64,000 nucleotides of DNA from Bog-113 sp963752695 (lineage in GTDB: Bacteria; Acidobacteriota; Terriglobia; Bryobacterales; Bryobacteraceae): positions 496,001 through 560,000 of the forward strand of contig CAVVZB010000002.1 in the NCBI GenBank assembly GCA_963752695.1, written 5' to 3'. Below the pieces are notes generated by a model. It saw only the letters and a list, made by a program, of their open reading frames with translations. It had not been told where the DNA came from and ran no database searches. The translations under genes and the position numbers were made by a program. Positions 42,436 through 51,718 of this stretch are shown one piece after another. Each line of letters opens with the position of its first letter. The first letter of the stretch is position 1.

Positions 42436-42476
42436 TTTCGACACTAGTCAGGAGATTTCGACGGCTAGTGTCGAAA
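42436..42476. promoter_or_regulatory. 12-bp perfect inverted repeat upstream of tldD
   Basis: Arms TTTCGACACTAG (42436-42447) and CTAGTGTCGAAA (42465-42476) with a 17-base loop that itself contains a third TTTCGAC. It is 84 bases before the tldD start, between tldD and the ParD-like gene. It could be a regulator binding site, an mRNA stem-loop (no T run, so not a classical terminator), or a remnant of mobile DNA. Confidence 0.75.
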
Positions 42477-42513
42477 TAGTGGCTTGCGACGGAGGGCACG
42501 ACACGGCCGCTTG

Positions 42514-42846
42514 TCACCTGCCTGCATAATCAGAGCCGGAAGCACAGGCCGGACCGCAACAGAAACAATGACGTGATTTCATAAGCAAGTTAAACCCAAT
42601 GTCTGTGCTGCGCGGCGACTGGCGAAGTTCGCGCAGGATCATGCCGCCGAGCGACAACCCTTGTATTTTGCGGAAGGTTTTCAATTGCTCGATCGCGGCC
42701 TCACGTTCCTTTACGTCCGCATCGTCCACGTCGTGGGCGAGCGCGGCGGGCGCTGCACTGATGACTTCTTCTGCATTTTGATAGATGCCGGAATGTATGA
42801 TGCGCTCAATCATGCGCTGATGTTCGGGCGTAAGTTCAATAGACAT
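42514..42846 (-). CDS. Orphan ParD/type II antitoxin-like protein with altered C-terminus
   Basis: About 110 aa. The first 70 residues read as a ParD-like antitoxin (MSIELTPEHQRMIERIIHSG, YQNAEEVISAA, then QGLSLGGMILREL), where relatives usually end soon after with ELIEEGR. Here the frame continues for some 35 residues with an unusual Cys-rich tail (HCFCCGPACASGS). No ParE toxin is encoded next to it. So it may be a decaying antitoxin whose 3' end was replaced, or a solitary regulator. The ATG at 42846 is the family's usual start. Confidence 0.6.
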   Translation of the reverse strand: MSIELTPEHQRMIERIIHSGIYQNAEEVISAAPAALAHDVDDADVKEREAAIEQLKTFRKIQGLSLGGMILRELRQSPRSTDIGFNLLMKSRHCFCCGPACASGSDYAGR

Positions 42847-43057
42847 CGCCAGGAGCGGCAAGGCTGGCTAGCTTTCTGATCGAAAGACGGCCAGACCGAA
42901 ACCACGAGGTACATCAAAGCTGGCGCGAACCGATGCGCCGAGTGCCGCGGAGCGGCTTAGTCCCACATCACCTATGTTGTAGCAAGCAAGCGGATCTCAT
43001 AAGCCAAACAAACCGAGAGGAGGATGGCAAACCTGGCTGGCCGGGGTGGGGATAAAC

Positions 43058-43636
43058 CTAACCCAACTCCCCATAATTTTCCATAAAGTAGTAACACAGC
43101 ATGTGACAGATCACCAGGTGGCCGTCCTCGATGCGGCCCATATGCGCGGCGTCGACGTGGAGCCGCAGTTGCGCGAGCGTGCCGAGTTTGCCGCCATCGC
43201 GCCCGGTAAGTCCAATTGTGTGGCAGCCGGCTGAGTTGGCGTATTCGATCGCCTGAATGACGTTGGGCGAATTTCCGGAGCCGCTGATGGCGATGACAAC
43301 ATCGCCAGGCTGGGCGAAGTTGCGGAGTTGCTCGACGAACACGGAGTCGTAAGAAACGTCGTTCGAGTAAGCCGTAATCGTAGGCATCGAATCCGTCAGG
43401 GCCAGGATGCGGAAGCGGGACGCGCGCTGGAAGCTTGCGCCCTTGATCATGTCGCACGCAAAATGCGAAGCGGTGGAGGCACTGCCGCCATTGCCGCAAA
43501 CGAAGATGGTGCGCTGCGCGTCCCGGGCGGCGGCCAGAATTTGGACTGCCTCGGAGACAGCGGCAAGATCGATCGAGTCGATGGCTTGCAAAAGCTGACT
43601 CTTATACTGAGCGGGGAACGCGGCAGCTTCCGGCAT
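43058..43636 (-). CDS. SIS-domain phosphosugar isomerase, GmhA-like
   Basis: About 192 aa, the usual size of sedoheptulose-7-phosphate isomerase. SIS motifs: TIFVCGNGGSASTASHFACDMIKGA (about 60-84), DVVIAISGSGNSPNVIQAIEYA, GCHTIGLTGRDGGKL, and the C-terminal HLVICHMLCYYF. Probably acts in heptose synthesis for lipopolysaccharide or on a related sugar phosphate. The ATG at 43636 has GGGAG 5 bases upstream and gives the correct length; a longer upstream frame runs into the rhodanese gene. Confidence 0.86.
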   Translation of the reverse strand: MPEAAAFPAQYKSQLLQAIDSIDLAAVSEAVQILAAARDAQRTIFVCGNGGSASTASHFACDMIKGASFQRASRFRILALTDSMPTITAYSNDVSYDSVFVEQLRNFAQPGDVVIAISGSGNSPNVIQAIEYANSAGCHTIGLTGRDGGKLGTLAQLRLHVDAAHMGRIEDGHLVICHMLCYYFMENYGELG

Positions 43637-43676
43637 CTGCTCCCAGAATAGACGAGCGTGGCCGCTCAACGCGCGA

Positions 43677-44009
43677 TCAGTAGCGGGGGACGGCGGGATC
43701 GATCTGGCGGCTCCAGGCTTCGATGCCCCCGAGCATGCTCTGCGCAGTGCCGACACCATGTTCACGGAGCCAAGCGGCGACTTGCAGACTGCGGACGCCA
43801 TGGTGACAAATGATGACGAGCGGCTCCGGGCGATCTTCAAGATCCATCAGCCGTTGCGGAATGGTCCGCATGGGGATTAATTCCGCGCCTTCGATCCGGG
43901 CGGTGGCGAACTCATCGGGCTCGCGGACATCGATCAGGAGAATCGGATCGGGAGCGGCGATCAGGCGTTGAACCTCCTGCACGGTAATCTCTAACGGAAG
44001 TTCAGGCAA
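43677..44009 (-). CDS. Rhodanese-like domain protein (GlpE-type)
   Basis: 110-aa single-domain rhodanese: ITVQEVQRLI, LIDVREPDEFATARIEGAELIP, active-site loop CHHGVRS with the catalytic Cys, and GGIEAWSRQIDP. Cytoplasmic, likely sulfur transfer. Forty bases upstream of the GmhA-like gene and probably co-transcribed. Confidence 0.93.
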   Translation of the reverse strand: MPELPLEITVQEVQRLIAAPDPILLIDVREPDEFATARIEGAELIPMRTIPQRLMDLEDRPEPLVIICHHGVRSLQVAAWLREHGVGTAQSMLGGIEAWSRQIDPAVPRY

Positions 44010-44059
44010 GGGGCCAGTTTATCAGGCACCGGTTGGAACGGGACCTGCATAGATTGCGT

Positions 44060-44068
44060 TGATATAAT
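44060..44068 (+). promoter_or_regulatory. Extended -10 promoter
   Basis: TGA-TATAAT is a perfect extended -10 (44060-44068), some 50 bases before the ATG at 44120 of the large secreted protein. No good -35 at normal spacing, as expected for an extended -10 promoter. Confidence 0.6.
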
Positions 44069-44119
44069 CACAAATTCGGCTTCAATCCGGCTCCTCTAAC
44101 ACTCACGCTCTTAATCATC

Positions 44120-46819
44120 ATGAAGGTTCTCGTCTCTCTTTTTCTGGCCTGTCAAGCGGCCTTCTGCGCGGATTTCCTAACCGGTCAAGCCGCGCGCTTA
44201 GTCATTGGCCAGCGCAACTTTACCGCGGCTTTGGCGCAAACGCCGGTGTTTGGAAATGAGGGGGTGCTGGGCGGGGCCGGCGGAGTAGCCTATGCCAATA
44301 ACCGGCTGTTTGTGGCGGACGGGAATAAGTCGGGTTCGACGCCGATGAACAACCGTGTCCTCATTTATACGCCTGTGTCGGCAATGCCCACGGTGTTGAA
44401 TGTCCCGCAGAGTCAGAACTCGAGTTTTAGCCAGACGTGCCCGGTGTGCGTCGGCAATCCGGCGGTGGTGGTGGGACAGCCGAATCTTGACTCGTCCGCG
44501 CAGAATTTGACGCAAAACGGATTGCGGAACGCGACAGCGGTGGCGTCCGATGGAACGATTCTCGCCGTGGCCGACACCGACAACAATCGCGTGCTGATCT
44601 GGAAGAATATCCCGACCGCGAACAATCAGAATGCGGACGTTGTGGTGGGTCAGCCGGACTTCACCCATGGCAACTCCAGCGTCACTCCGAGCGCGACCAA
44701 TTTGCGCGGGCCGCAGGGTGTGTGGCTGGCGAATGGGAAATTGTTTATCGCGGACACGTTGAACAATCGCGTGCTGATCTACAACTCGGTTCCGGCGTCG
44801 AATGGCGCGGCGGCGGACGTGGTGGTTGGCCAACCAAATTTCACAACCCTGGTGGTGCCACCGGTGACCGATCAAACCGTGCCGCCGACACAGACCAATC
44901 TGTCGAGCCCGACCTCGGTGACGACGGATGGTACACGCTTGTACGTGACCGATCTGGGGCATAACCGCGTTCTGATCTGGAATGCGATTCCGGCGGCAAA
45001 CAACGCGGCTGCAGATACCGAAATCGGACAGCCCGATTTCGTAAGCCAGATTTCAAACAATTCATCGGCCGTGTGTCCTTCGAACGGGACGAATACGACC
45101 GTGACTCCGAATGTTCCCACTTACCCATATACCTGCGGAAGCGCGTTATCCTACCCGCGCTTTGCGCTTTCCGACGGCACGCGGTTGTACATTGCCGATG
45201 GCGGGAACGACCGCGTTCTGATTTTTAACTCGATCCCGGAGACGAATCAGGCTAAGGCAGACGTCATTCTGGGTCAAGTGGATGAGAATTCCGATAGTTC
45301 GTCATCCAACGCGGATTCGATGGCGGCTCCTTCGGCACTTGCGTGGGATGGAACTAACCTCTATGTAGCAGACACCTATAACTTGCGCGTTTTGGTGTTT
45401 ACGCCGCTTGGCAACGCGCTTCCCATAAGCGGCGTTCGCAACGCAGCGAGCTTGGAGATCAGCGCAACCGGGCACGTGAGTTTCAGTGGAACCCCAGTGG
45501 CGAAAGATGTAATCACTATTGTGGTGGGAACCACGGCGTATGCATACACGGTGGTAAGTGGGGACACGTTGGCGAGCGTGGTGACGGGGCTTACGAACCT
45601 CATCAATGGCACAGCCGCCGCGAGCAAGATCCCGGACGTGCATGTGATTGCGACCGCGAACACGGTGAATCCAACGGTCTTTTTGACGGCGCGCTTGCCA
45701 GGGAACGCGGGGCTCGGGACGGCACTCAGTGCGTCAGTGTCGAGCACGTCGACGGTAATTCCGGCGGCTTCTGGAACGTCGATTACGATCAACCTCGCGA
45801 GCGCGGTACAGATCGCGCCCGGGACTCTAGTGTCGATCTTCGGGTCGGGATTGAGCGATCAGACGGCGGCATTCGGCTTCAACCAGCCAAGTGCGCCGAC
45901 GACTCTGGGCGGGACGGTGGCCTACGTCGATGGATTGCCGATTCCGTTGTTATTCGTATCGCCAAATCAGGTTAATGGGCAGATGCCTTTCGAAGTAAAG
46001 GACCGGACCGGAGTCAGTGTGTATGTGGTCAACACGCATGCCGATGGAACACAGACGGCGACTAACGCGATCGGAACCAGCATCGTTCCTCAGAATCCAG
46101 GCCTATTCGCGGGCGTGGGTGTTGATCCACGGCCGGGAATTGTTAACCACCTGAGTGCGAACGCGACTGGGGTTATTTCGCTGGATGGGACGATCACGGC
46201 GGGAAACACGGTCACCGTGACCATCGCCGGAGTCAATTACACCTATACGGTGGTGACGGGCGACACGCTGACAACTATTCGCGATCATCTGATTGGATTG
46301 CTAGCGAAGGATCCGTTGGTCACGGCCACGGCGACTAACATCTACACCCGGATTTACCTACAGGCGAAGGTGGCGGGCACGCAGGGTAACTCGATTGCCT
46401 TTTCCACGTCGGTCAGCACCTCGGCGACATTGATTGCATCGGCGCTCTCGAGCAGCGGCTTCCTGTGTTGCGGCAATAGCGGAGGCGGTCCGATTACGGC
46501 CGCGAATCCGGCCGCGCCTGGGGAAGTGGTGTACACCTATGCAACCGGTTTGGGTCTGACTAACCCCGCGACCGATTCGATTACCGGAACATTGATTCCG
46601 ATGGCGGTCAATCCGTTACTGGTTCCGGTCGATTCGATCCTGGTGAGCGGAACCGCCGCCAACGTGGTTGAAGCCTCGCTGGTTCCCGGGTCCATCGGGC
46701 TTTATCAGGTGGCATTCCAGCTGAGTAGCACGCTGCCGAACGATCCGGAAACGACGCTGACCATCGCACAACAGGCGTTTGTGAGTAATATCGTGACCTT
46801 CCCGGTGGCGAAGCCCTAA
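44120..46819 (+). CDS. Large secreted beta-propeller protein with TIGR03437-type C-terminus
   Basis: 899 aa, signal peptide MKVLVSLFLACQAAFCA. Residues about 20-440 form NHL-like propeller blades with the recurring pattern ADVVVGQPNF, then KLFIADTLNNRVLIYNSVPA. A Solibacter-type domain follows (APGTLVSIFGSGLSDQ, then LLFVSPNQVNGQMPFEV, NPGLFAGVGVDPRPG). Two homologous modules of roughly 90 residues (about 451-545 and 682-775), each with YTYTVV-like strand, GDTLxS/T and AGTQGNSIAFST-like ends, interrupt it; the second is inside the terminal domain. Extracellular or cell-surface; role unknown. Confidence 0.88.
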   Translation: MKVLVSLFLACQAAFCADFLTGQAARLVIGQRNFTAALAQTPVFGNEGVLGGAGGVAYANNRLFVADGNKSGSTPMNNRVLIYTPVSAMPTVLNVPQSQNSSFSQTCPVCVGNPAVVVGQPNLDSSAQNLTQNGLRNATAVASDGTILAVADTDNNRVLIWKNIPTANNQNADVVVGQPDFTHGNSSVTPSATNLRGPQGVWLANGKLFIADTLNNRVLIYNSVPASNGAAADVVVGQPNFTTLVVPPVTDQTVPPTQTNLSSPTSVTTDGTRLYVTDLGHNRVLIWNAIPAANNAAADTEIGQPDFVSQISNNSSAVCPSNGTNTTVTPNVPTYPYTCGSALSYPRFALSDGTRLYIADGGNDRVLIFNSIPETNQAKADVILGQVDENSDSSSSNADSMAAPSALAWDGTNLYVADTYNLRVLVFTPLGNALPISGVRNAASLEISATGHVSFSGTPVAKDVITIVVGTTAYAYTVVSGDTLASVVTGLTNLINGTAAASKIPDVHVIATANTVNPTVFLTARLPGNAGLGTALSASVSSTSTVIPAASGTSITINLASAVQIAPGTLVSIFGSGLSDQTAAFGFNQPSAPTTLGGTVAYVDGLPIPLLFVSPNQVNGQMPFEVKDRTGVSVYVVNTHADGTQTATNAIGTSIVPQNPGLFAGVGVDPRPGIVNHLSANATGVISLDGTITAGNTVTVTIAGVNYTYTVVTGDTLTTIRDHLIGLLAKDPLVTATATNIYTRIYLQAKVAGTQGNSIAFSTSVSTSATLIASALSSSGFLCCGNSGGGPITAANPAAPGEVVYTYATGLGLTNPATDSITGTLIPMAVNPLLVPVDSILVSGTAANVVEASLVPGSIGLYQVAFQLSSTLPNDPETTLTIAQQAFVSNIVTFPVAKP

Positions 46820-46883
46820 GCAATTCGGTTTCGGGCCAAGAATCGGGAAGCTATCGCAGCGCAGGGCGATTTAGACTTGCTTT

Positions 46884-47915
46884 ATGCAAGCGGAGCAGCA
46901 GTGGCAAGCGATAGCGGAAAGAGATCCGCGCTTCGATGGCAGCCTGTACTACGGGGTGTCATCGACCGGCATTTATTGCCGACCATCTTGCCCCTCGAAA
47001 CGGCCCAGGCGAGAGAACGTACGCTTCTTCGATTCTCCGCCGGACGCGGAAGCGGCGGGATTTCGGGAGTGCTTGCGATGCCGGCCAAGGCAATTGGCTG
47101 CAGCTGCTGAGCTCGTGCGGCGCATCATAGCGATCGTGGACGCAAACGGAGATGCGAAACTCACGCTCGGCGAGTTGAGCGCGCAAACCGGTGTTAGCCC
47201 GTTCCATCTGCAGAAGACCTTCAAGAAGGCGACTGGGGTTACGCCCAAAGCCTATATGGCGGAGCAACGTCTGCAGCGATTCGCCAAGACACTGGGCGAA
47301 TCGGGTAGCGTGACAGCAGCAATCTACGACGCGGGATTTAACGGCAGCAGCCAAGCATATGCGCAAGCAGCCGGAGGATTGGGAATGAATCCTGGGGAAA
47401 GAAAGAAACATGCGGCGGGCGTGGCGATCCGGTTTACGATCGCGCCGACGGAGTTTGGGCAGATGCTAGTGGCGGTGTCCGGGCGCGGCGTTTGCGCGGT
47501 GCGGCTGGGCGACACTGATGCAGTCCTGCAGACCGAATTCGAGCGGGATTTCTCACGCGCGCAACTTACTCGCAACGATGAAGAACTAGCCGCCACTGTG
47601 GAGCAGATTCTAGTATCGATCGGTGAAGCGATGCCGCACCCGCAAATTGCGCTAGACGTGCGTGCGACTGCATTTCAGAGGCGCGTGTGGGAGTATCTGC
47701 AGTGCATTCCGCGAGGTGAAACGCGCAGCTATTCCGAGGTGGCGGCCCAGATCGGTGCGCCTTCAGCCACACGGGCCGTAGCGAATGCGTGCGCGCGGAA
47801 TGAGGTGGCGCTCATCGTTCCCTGTCACCGCGTGGTGGGGGCGAATGGGAAACTCACCGGCTTCCGCTGGGGTGTGGAACGAAAACGCGCGCTACTTAAG
47901 AAAGAACAGTCCTGA
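46884..47915 (+). CDS. ada: Ada: methylphosphotriester sensor / O6-methylguanine-DNA methyltransferase
   Basis: 343 aa with the full Ada layout. N-terminal zinc domain with Cys32, Cys36, Cys63 and Cys66 (YCRPSCPS ... ECLRCRP), an AraC-type helix-turn-helix (LGELSAQTGVSPFHLQKTFKKATG), and the C-terminal methyltransferase with IVPCHRV (Cys314). Repairs alkylated DNA and, when methylated on the N-terminal Cys, activates transcription of the adaptive response. ATG at 46884; the 3' end overlaps the threonine aldolase gene by 20 bases in a convergent manner. Confidence 0.95.
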   Translation: MQAEQQWQAIAERDPRFDGSLYYGVSSTGIYCRPSCPSKRPRRENVRFFDSPPDAEAAGFRECLRCRPRQLAAAAELVRRIIAIVDANGDAKLTLGELSAQTGVSPFHLQKTFKKATGVTPKAYMAEQRLQRFAKTLGESGSVTAAIYDAGFNGSSQAYAQAAGGLGMNPGERKKHAAGVAIRFTIAPTEFGQMLVAVSGRGVCAVRLGDTDAVLQTEFERDFSRAQLTRNDEELAATVEQILVSIGEAMPHPQIALDVRATAFQRRVWEYLQCIPRGETRSYSEVAAQIGAPSATRAVANACARNEVALIVPCHRVVGANGKLTGFRWGVERKRALLKKEQS

Positions 47916-48924
47916 GAACGTCGGCGGCGTGGCGGCAATCGGCTTCCGAGACATCGAAGTGGGTGACGGCGCGCATTTCGCGCTCATTGATTCCGTTCAA
48001 TATGACGCCCTGTTTGAGGAGATCGGCTGCGATGGCTTCGGGGGTCCGGCCGGTCGCTGTCACGTCGAAGATGACGATGTTGGTCTGGATGGCCGCGGGG
48101 TCGAGGTGGATGCCCGAGATGGGTGCGATCAACTCGGCGAACAGGCGCGCATGGGCGTGATCGGGAGCCAGTTGCGCAGCGTTTTCGAGCGCTAACAAAC
48201 CGGCGGCGGCTAGTACGCCGGCTTGCCGCATACCACCGCCCAGACGTTTCCGGTAGAGACGGGCACGTGCGATATCGGCGGCGGTACCGGCGAGCAAGGA
48301 ACCGACCGGCGCGCCCAGACCTTTGGACAAGCAAAACATGATGGTGTCGACGTCGCGGGCGATGCGTGCAACTGGGGCTTTCACAGCTTCTGCGGCATTG
48401 AAGACGCGCGCGCCATCCATGTGTACTTTGAGCTTGCGCGTATGAGCCTCAAAGCAAATTTCATCGATGTCGGCAACGGGGTAGGCCAGACCGCCCAGCA
48501 TGTTGTGCGTGTTCTCAATGGCGATGCATGCGGTGGCCGCGTTGTTGGGGCCCGGCGCGCGTAACGCAGTCCGGTAGTGCTCCCAGCGAGGGAGCCCATT
48601 CGAAGCGGAAACCGGGCGGACCAGGCACCCGCAAAACCACGCGAGCATCGATAGTTCCCAATCGAGAAGGTGAGCGCGAGAATCACAAATGACTTCTTCG
48701 CCGTGCTGGGTGTGGAGTTTCATGGCGATGGTGTTCCCCATGGTTCCCGTGGGGACGAATAGAGCGGCCTCTTTGCCGGCGATGGCGGCGCCCTGCGATT
48801 CGAGCAAATTCACTGTGGGGTCTTCGCCGTAGACATCGTCGCCCACCTCGGCTTCGCTCATGGCGCGGCGCATGGCCGCGGTCGGGCGCGTGACCGTGTC
48901 ACTGCGCAGATCGATCCATTTCAT
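47896..48924 (-). CDS. Low-specificity L-threonine aldolase
   Basis: 342-aa fold-type I PLP enzyme of the GntG/LtaE family that splits L-threonine and L-allo-threonine to glycine and acetaldehyde. IDLRSDTVTRPTAAMRRAMSEAEVGDDVYGEDPTVN is the typical start; HTQHGEEVICDSRAHL, ENTHNMLGG, HMDGARVFNA and the PLP Lys in FCLSKGLGAPVGS are all present. Overlaps hemW by 4 bases and ends a long minus-strand operon. Confidence 0.93.
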   Translation of the reverse strand: MKWIDLRSDTVTRPTAAMRRAMSEAEVGDDVYGEDPTVNLLESQGAAIAGKEAALFVPTGTMGNTIAMKLHTQHGEEVICDSRAHLLDWELSMLAWFCGCLVRPVSASNGLPRWEHYRTALRAPGPNNAATACIAIENTHNMLGGLAYPVADIDEICFEAHTRKLKVHMDGARVFNAAEAVKAPVARIARDVDTIMFCLSKGLGAPVGSLLAGTAADIARARLYRKRLGGGMRQAGVLAAAGLLALENAAQLAPDHAHARLFAELIAPISGIHLDPAAIQTNIVIFDVTATGRTPEAIAADLLKQGVILNGINEREMRAVTHFDVSEADCRHAADVLRTVLS

Positions 48925-50012
48925 GCTTGTAAGAATTCCTGGAGAACTTCGTTGGACACCATGATGCCGCGCGGGGTCAGGCGCAAGCGCGTCCCGGACT
49001 GCTCAAGCAGATGGTGATCGAGAAAGCGAGCGATCGCGGGCGCATGGAGTTGAAGATCTTCGGCGGTCGGCTCGATACCTTCGGATAATCGCAGACCCAC
49101 GAAGAACTTCTCTTCCGCTTCGTTGGCGTCGGCGGCCGGTCCTTCGCGAACATCTGGCGAGAGACGCACGTATTCCACTGCGGATTCGATGTTCTGCCAG
49201 CGCCGGCCGCCAACGAACGAGTGGGCGTCAACTCCGAAGCCGACGTACGGTTCGCGGCGCCAGTACTTCAAATTATGGAGCGATTCGAACCCTGGCCGGG
49301 CGAAGTTCGAAATCTCGTAGCGGGGAATGCCCATGGCAGCGAGCCGTTCCACGGCGGTCTCATAAAAGGTGGCGGTGAGTTCGTCGCTGGGAGCATCGGA
49401 GGCTCCATAGCGCACGCCGCCCAAGAGCATTTCTTTGCCAAGGCGGCTATCCTCATCGACTTCCAGCATGTAGATCGAGACGTGGGGAGGCGCGAGCTTT
49501 TCGATCCGGTCGAGAGAAGCATTCCAGCTGTCGCTGGTTTGACCGGGAAGGCCAGCAATCAGGTCGATGTTGATGTTGGTGAGCCCGGCGGAGCGCAGGA
49601 GCTGCAGGTCGCAGCTGACGGTCTGGGCGGTGTGTTTGCGACCCGTTCGGGTGAGTTCGGAGGTGATGAACGATTGCACCCCCAGACTGATGCGGTTGAG
49701 ACCGGCGTCTTGCCAGCGCGTCACGCGGTGAGGATCGATCGTGCCCGGCGCGGCCTCGATGGTGGCTTCCTTCCAAGGGCGGCCGGGGATGGCTTGGAGG
49801 ATGCGATCAAGCGACTCGAGGTCCATCGAACTTGGAGTGCCGCCGCCCAGGAACACGGTGTCGGGATGGAAGGGGATAGGAATGGCGGCGATCTCGCGAA
49901 GGAGAGCGCTTGGGTATTGGTCCTCAACTCCGCGCGGCATCACGCCCGAGGCGAAATTGCAAAATGTGCACTTTTGTGCACAAAACGGATAAGAGAGATA
50001 GACGCCACTCAT
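48921..50012 (-). CDS. hemW: HemW-like radical SAM haem chaperone
   Basis: 363 aa. The cluster-binding CAQKCTFC (Cys11, Cys15, Cys18) near the N-terminus, FLGGGTPSSMDLESLDRIL, IEAAPGTIDPHRVTRWQDAGLNRISLGVQSF, and the C-terminal HemN_C-type domain are those of HemW (formerly annotated as coproporphyrinogen III oxidase). Hands haem to target proteins. Overlaps both neighbours by 4 bases. Confidence 0.9.
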   Translation of the reverse strand: MSGVYLSYPFCAQKCTFCNFASGVMPRGVEDQYPSALLREIAAIPIPFHPDTVFLGGGTPSSMDLESLDRILQAIPGRPWKEATIEAAPGTIDPHRVTRWQDAGLNRISLGVQSFITSELTRTGRKHTAQTVSCDLQLLRSAGLTNINIDLIAGLPGQTSDSWNASLDRIEKLAPPHVSIYMLEVDEDSRLGKEMLLGGVRYGASDAPSDELTATFYETAVERLAAMGIPRYEISNFARPGFESLHNLKYWRREPYVGFGVDAHSFVGGRRWQNIESAVEYVRLSPDVREGPAADANEAEEKFFVGLRLSEGIEPTAEDLQLHAPAIARFLDHHLLEQSGTRLRLTPRGIMVSNEVLQEFLQA

Positions 50013-51718
50013 TGCATTGCGTCCGCGGCTTTCTGCCAGTCGTCCGCGGATACCAGGGTGGCGGTGACGTGCTTGTCATCGCCCTCGGCAACCTCAACCG
50101 CGACGGCGTGGCTTTCAAGAAGCTGCAAACTTAGCTCCTGGTCGCTGAGCGACCAGACGTTGGCGGTCGGCAGTACCAGAACGTGAAACTTGCCGGGCGG
50201 CACATTTTGAAACGACAGTTCGCCGCTGGGACCGCTAATAGCGATATTGCGCCCGTCAAACACGATGGATTTGTCGTCGGAAATCAGTATCCCCGCGACC
50301 AATTGGCCTGGAGCGGGGCGCTGTGTGAGGTCGACCTCGATTTTGGCCATTTTCGACCCCACGGAAATTTGTAAGGGGCCGGTGGCGCCCTCCGTAATTT
50401 CGAAATCCTGCGGGTTGATCGCACGGCCTGCCCACGTGACCGATTTCAGATATCCGATGGGAACGGGATTGAGCCGAAAGTGGCCGGGGAGAACATTGCG
50501 AAACTCAAAGGCCCCGCCGGGTCCGAGTGTGGTCAGTGGCATGGAGCCTCGGAAGTTGTTGTCGACGGGTTGCAGGGAGATCTGCATGTTGTCAAAACGC
50601 TGATTGGGGTCGTCGATTTCGAGGGTGCCCGAGACATGGCTGCCCGGGGAGAGTTTCAGATCGAACTCGGTGATCTGCGTTTTGCCAACTTCCAGGGTCT
50701 GGCGGGCAAAGTAAGCAGACTCGGAGGTAACGATGCTAGCAGTGACTTCGTAAGAGCCCGCGGGCACGCGCCGGAACGTGAACCGCTTGTGGCCGGGATC
50801 GTAGTTGCCTCCGGTAAACTCGTCAGCAGCGGCGGGGCTACCGGACGAGCTTGCGGGCGTGAGAATCACCTGAGCATTCGGGAGCGTGCTGCTGTCAATG
50901 CCGGACAAGACTCCGCGCACCACGAAAATCGGCACACGGCGAACATGGAAATCCACGCCAGTGAGTTCGGCTCCGGCGCTTACTAGGAGGCCGGAGGTTA
51001 TCGCCGCCGGATCGCCCTGGCCCGAGAACGCGGGCGCGTAACCTTCATGGGGAATCATGGGATCGTTGCGCGGCATGAACCCATGCGGCGCTGGAAATGT
51101 GGCCTGGCAGTTCACTTTTAGGAGGTAACGGCCGCCTTGCAGATTTTGCAAGCGATATTCGCCCTGGTCGTTAGTATTCGCTCCATTGTTGCTTTGCCAG
51201 CGCGTACGTCCCTGCAAACGCGCTGTGCGTAGCGCTGCGACGAAACATTGCGGAACGGGGATTTCGTCTTCGTCGAGAACGCGGCCCGTGATGGTTGCGC
51301 CGGGGCTAAGGGTGATTTCGGAGCCCTGCTTTTGTTCACCCTCGGCGAGCATGAGTTGCTGCGGCATGTTGAAGCCGGATTGATTTATGTAGAAGTTCTC
51401 ATGGCTTGCCGCCACCATATAGCCGCCGGGAGGCAAGGCTCGAAAAGTGAACGTACCGCTGCCATCGGTGACCGCGCTAAGGTTAGCGGGCCCGCTCAGA
51501 GAAACTTGGGCCTTTTTGATCGGCTCTTTTGTCTTCGCGTTAACCACGCGGCCGCTAATCACACCAGTGCCCGGAGCAATCTCCGGCGGGGCTGTCTGGG
51601 CATTGTCCGCGGGCGGAAAGCCGTTGTGACGCGGGGAGCCGATCTCGATTTGCGCGAACAGCGCGACGTGAACACAGATTGGGAGCAGAAGGCCAGCCGC
51701 GCGAGTGATGTTTCTCAT
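50009..51718 (-). CDS. Secreted protein with carboxypeptidase-regulatory-like repeats (a)
   Basis: 569 aa, signal peptide MRNITRAAGLLLPICVHVALFA. Several CarboxypepD_reg-like beta-sandwich repeats: GVISGRVVNAKTKEPIKKAQVSL plus DGSGTFTFRALPPGGYMVAAS, GATITGRVLDEDEIPVPQ, FTFRRVPAGSYEVTAS, and LSFQNVPPGKFHVLVLP at the end. No enzyme domain. Frequent secreted proteins of Acidobacteria, of uncertain binding role. Overlaps by 4 bases hemW and its paralogous neighbour. Confidence 0.87.
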   Translation of the reverse strand: MRNITRAAGLLLPICVHVALFAQIEIGSPRHNGFPPADNAQTAPPEIAPGTGVISGRVVNAKTKEPIKKAQVSLSGPANLSAVTDGSGTFTFRALPPGGYMVAASHENFYINQSGFNMPQQLMLAEGEQKQGSEITLSPGATITGRVLDEDEIPVPQCFVAALRTARLQGRTRWQSNNGANTNDQGEYRLQNLQGGRYLLKVNCQATFPAPHGFMPRNDPMIPHEGYAPAFSGQGDPAAITSGLLVSAGAELTGVDFHVRRVPIFVVRGVLSGIDSSTLPNAQVILTPASSSGSPAAADEFTGGNYDPGHKRFTFRRVPAGSYEVTASIVTSESAYFARQTLEVGKTQITEFDLKLSPGSHVSGTLEIDDPNQRFDNMQISLQPVDNNFRGSMPLTTLGPGGAFEFRNVLPGHFRLNPVPIGYLKSVTWAGRAINPQDFEITEGATGPLQISVGSKMAKIEVDLTQRPAPGQLVAGILISDDKSIVFDGRNIAISGPSGELSFQNVPPGKFHVLVLPTANVWSLSDQELSLQLLESHAVAVEVAEGDDKHVTATLVSADDWQKAADAMQ

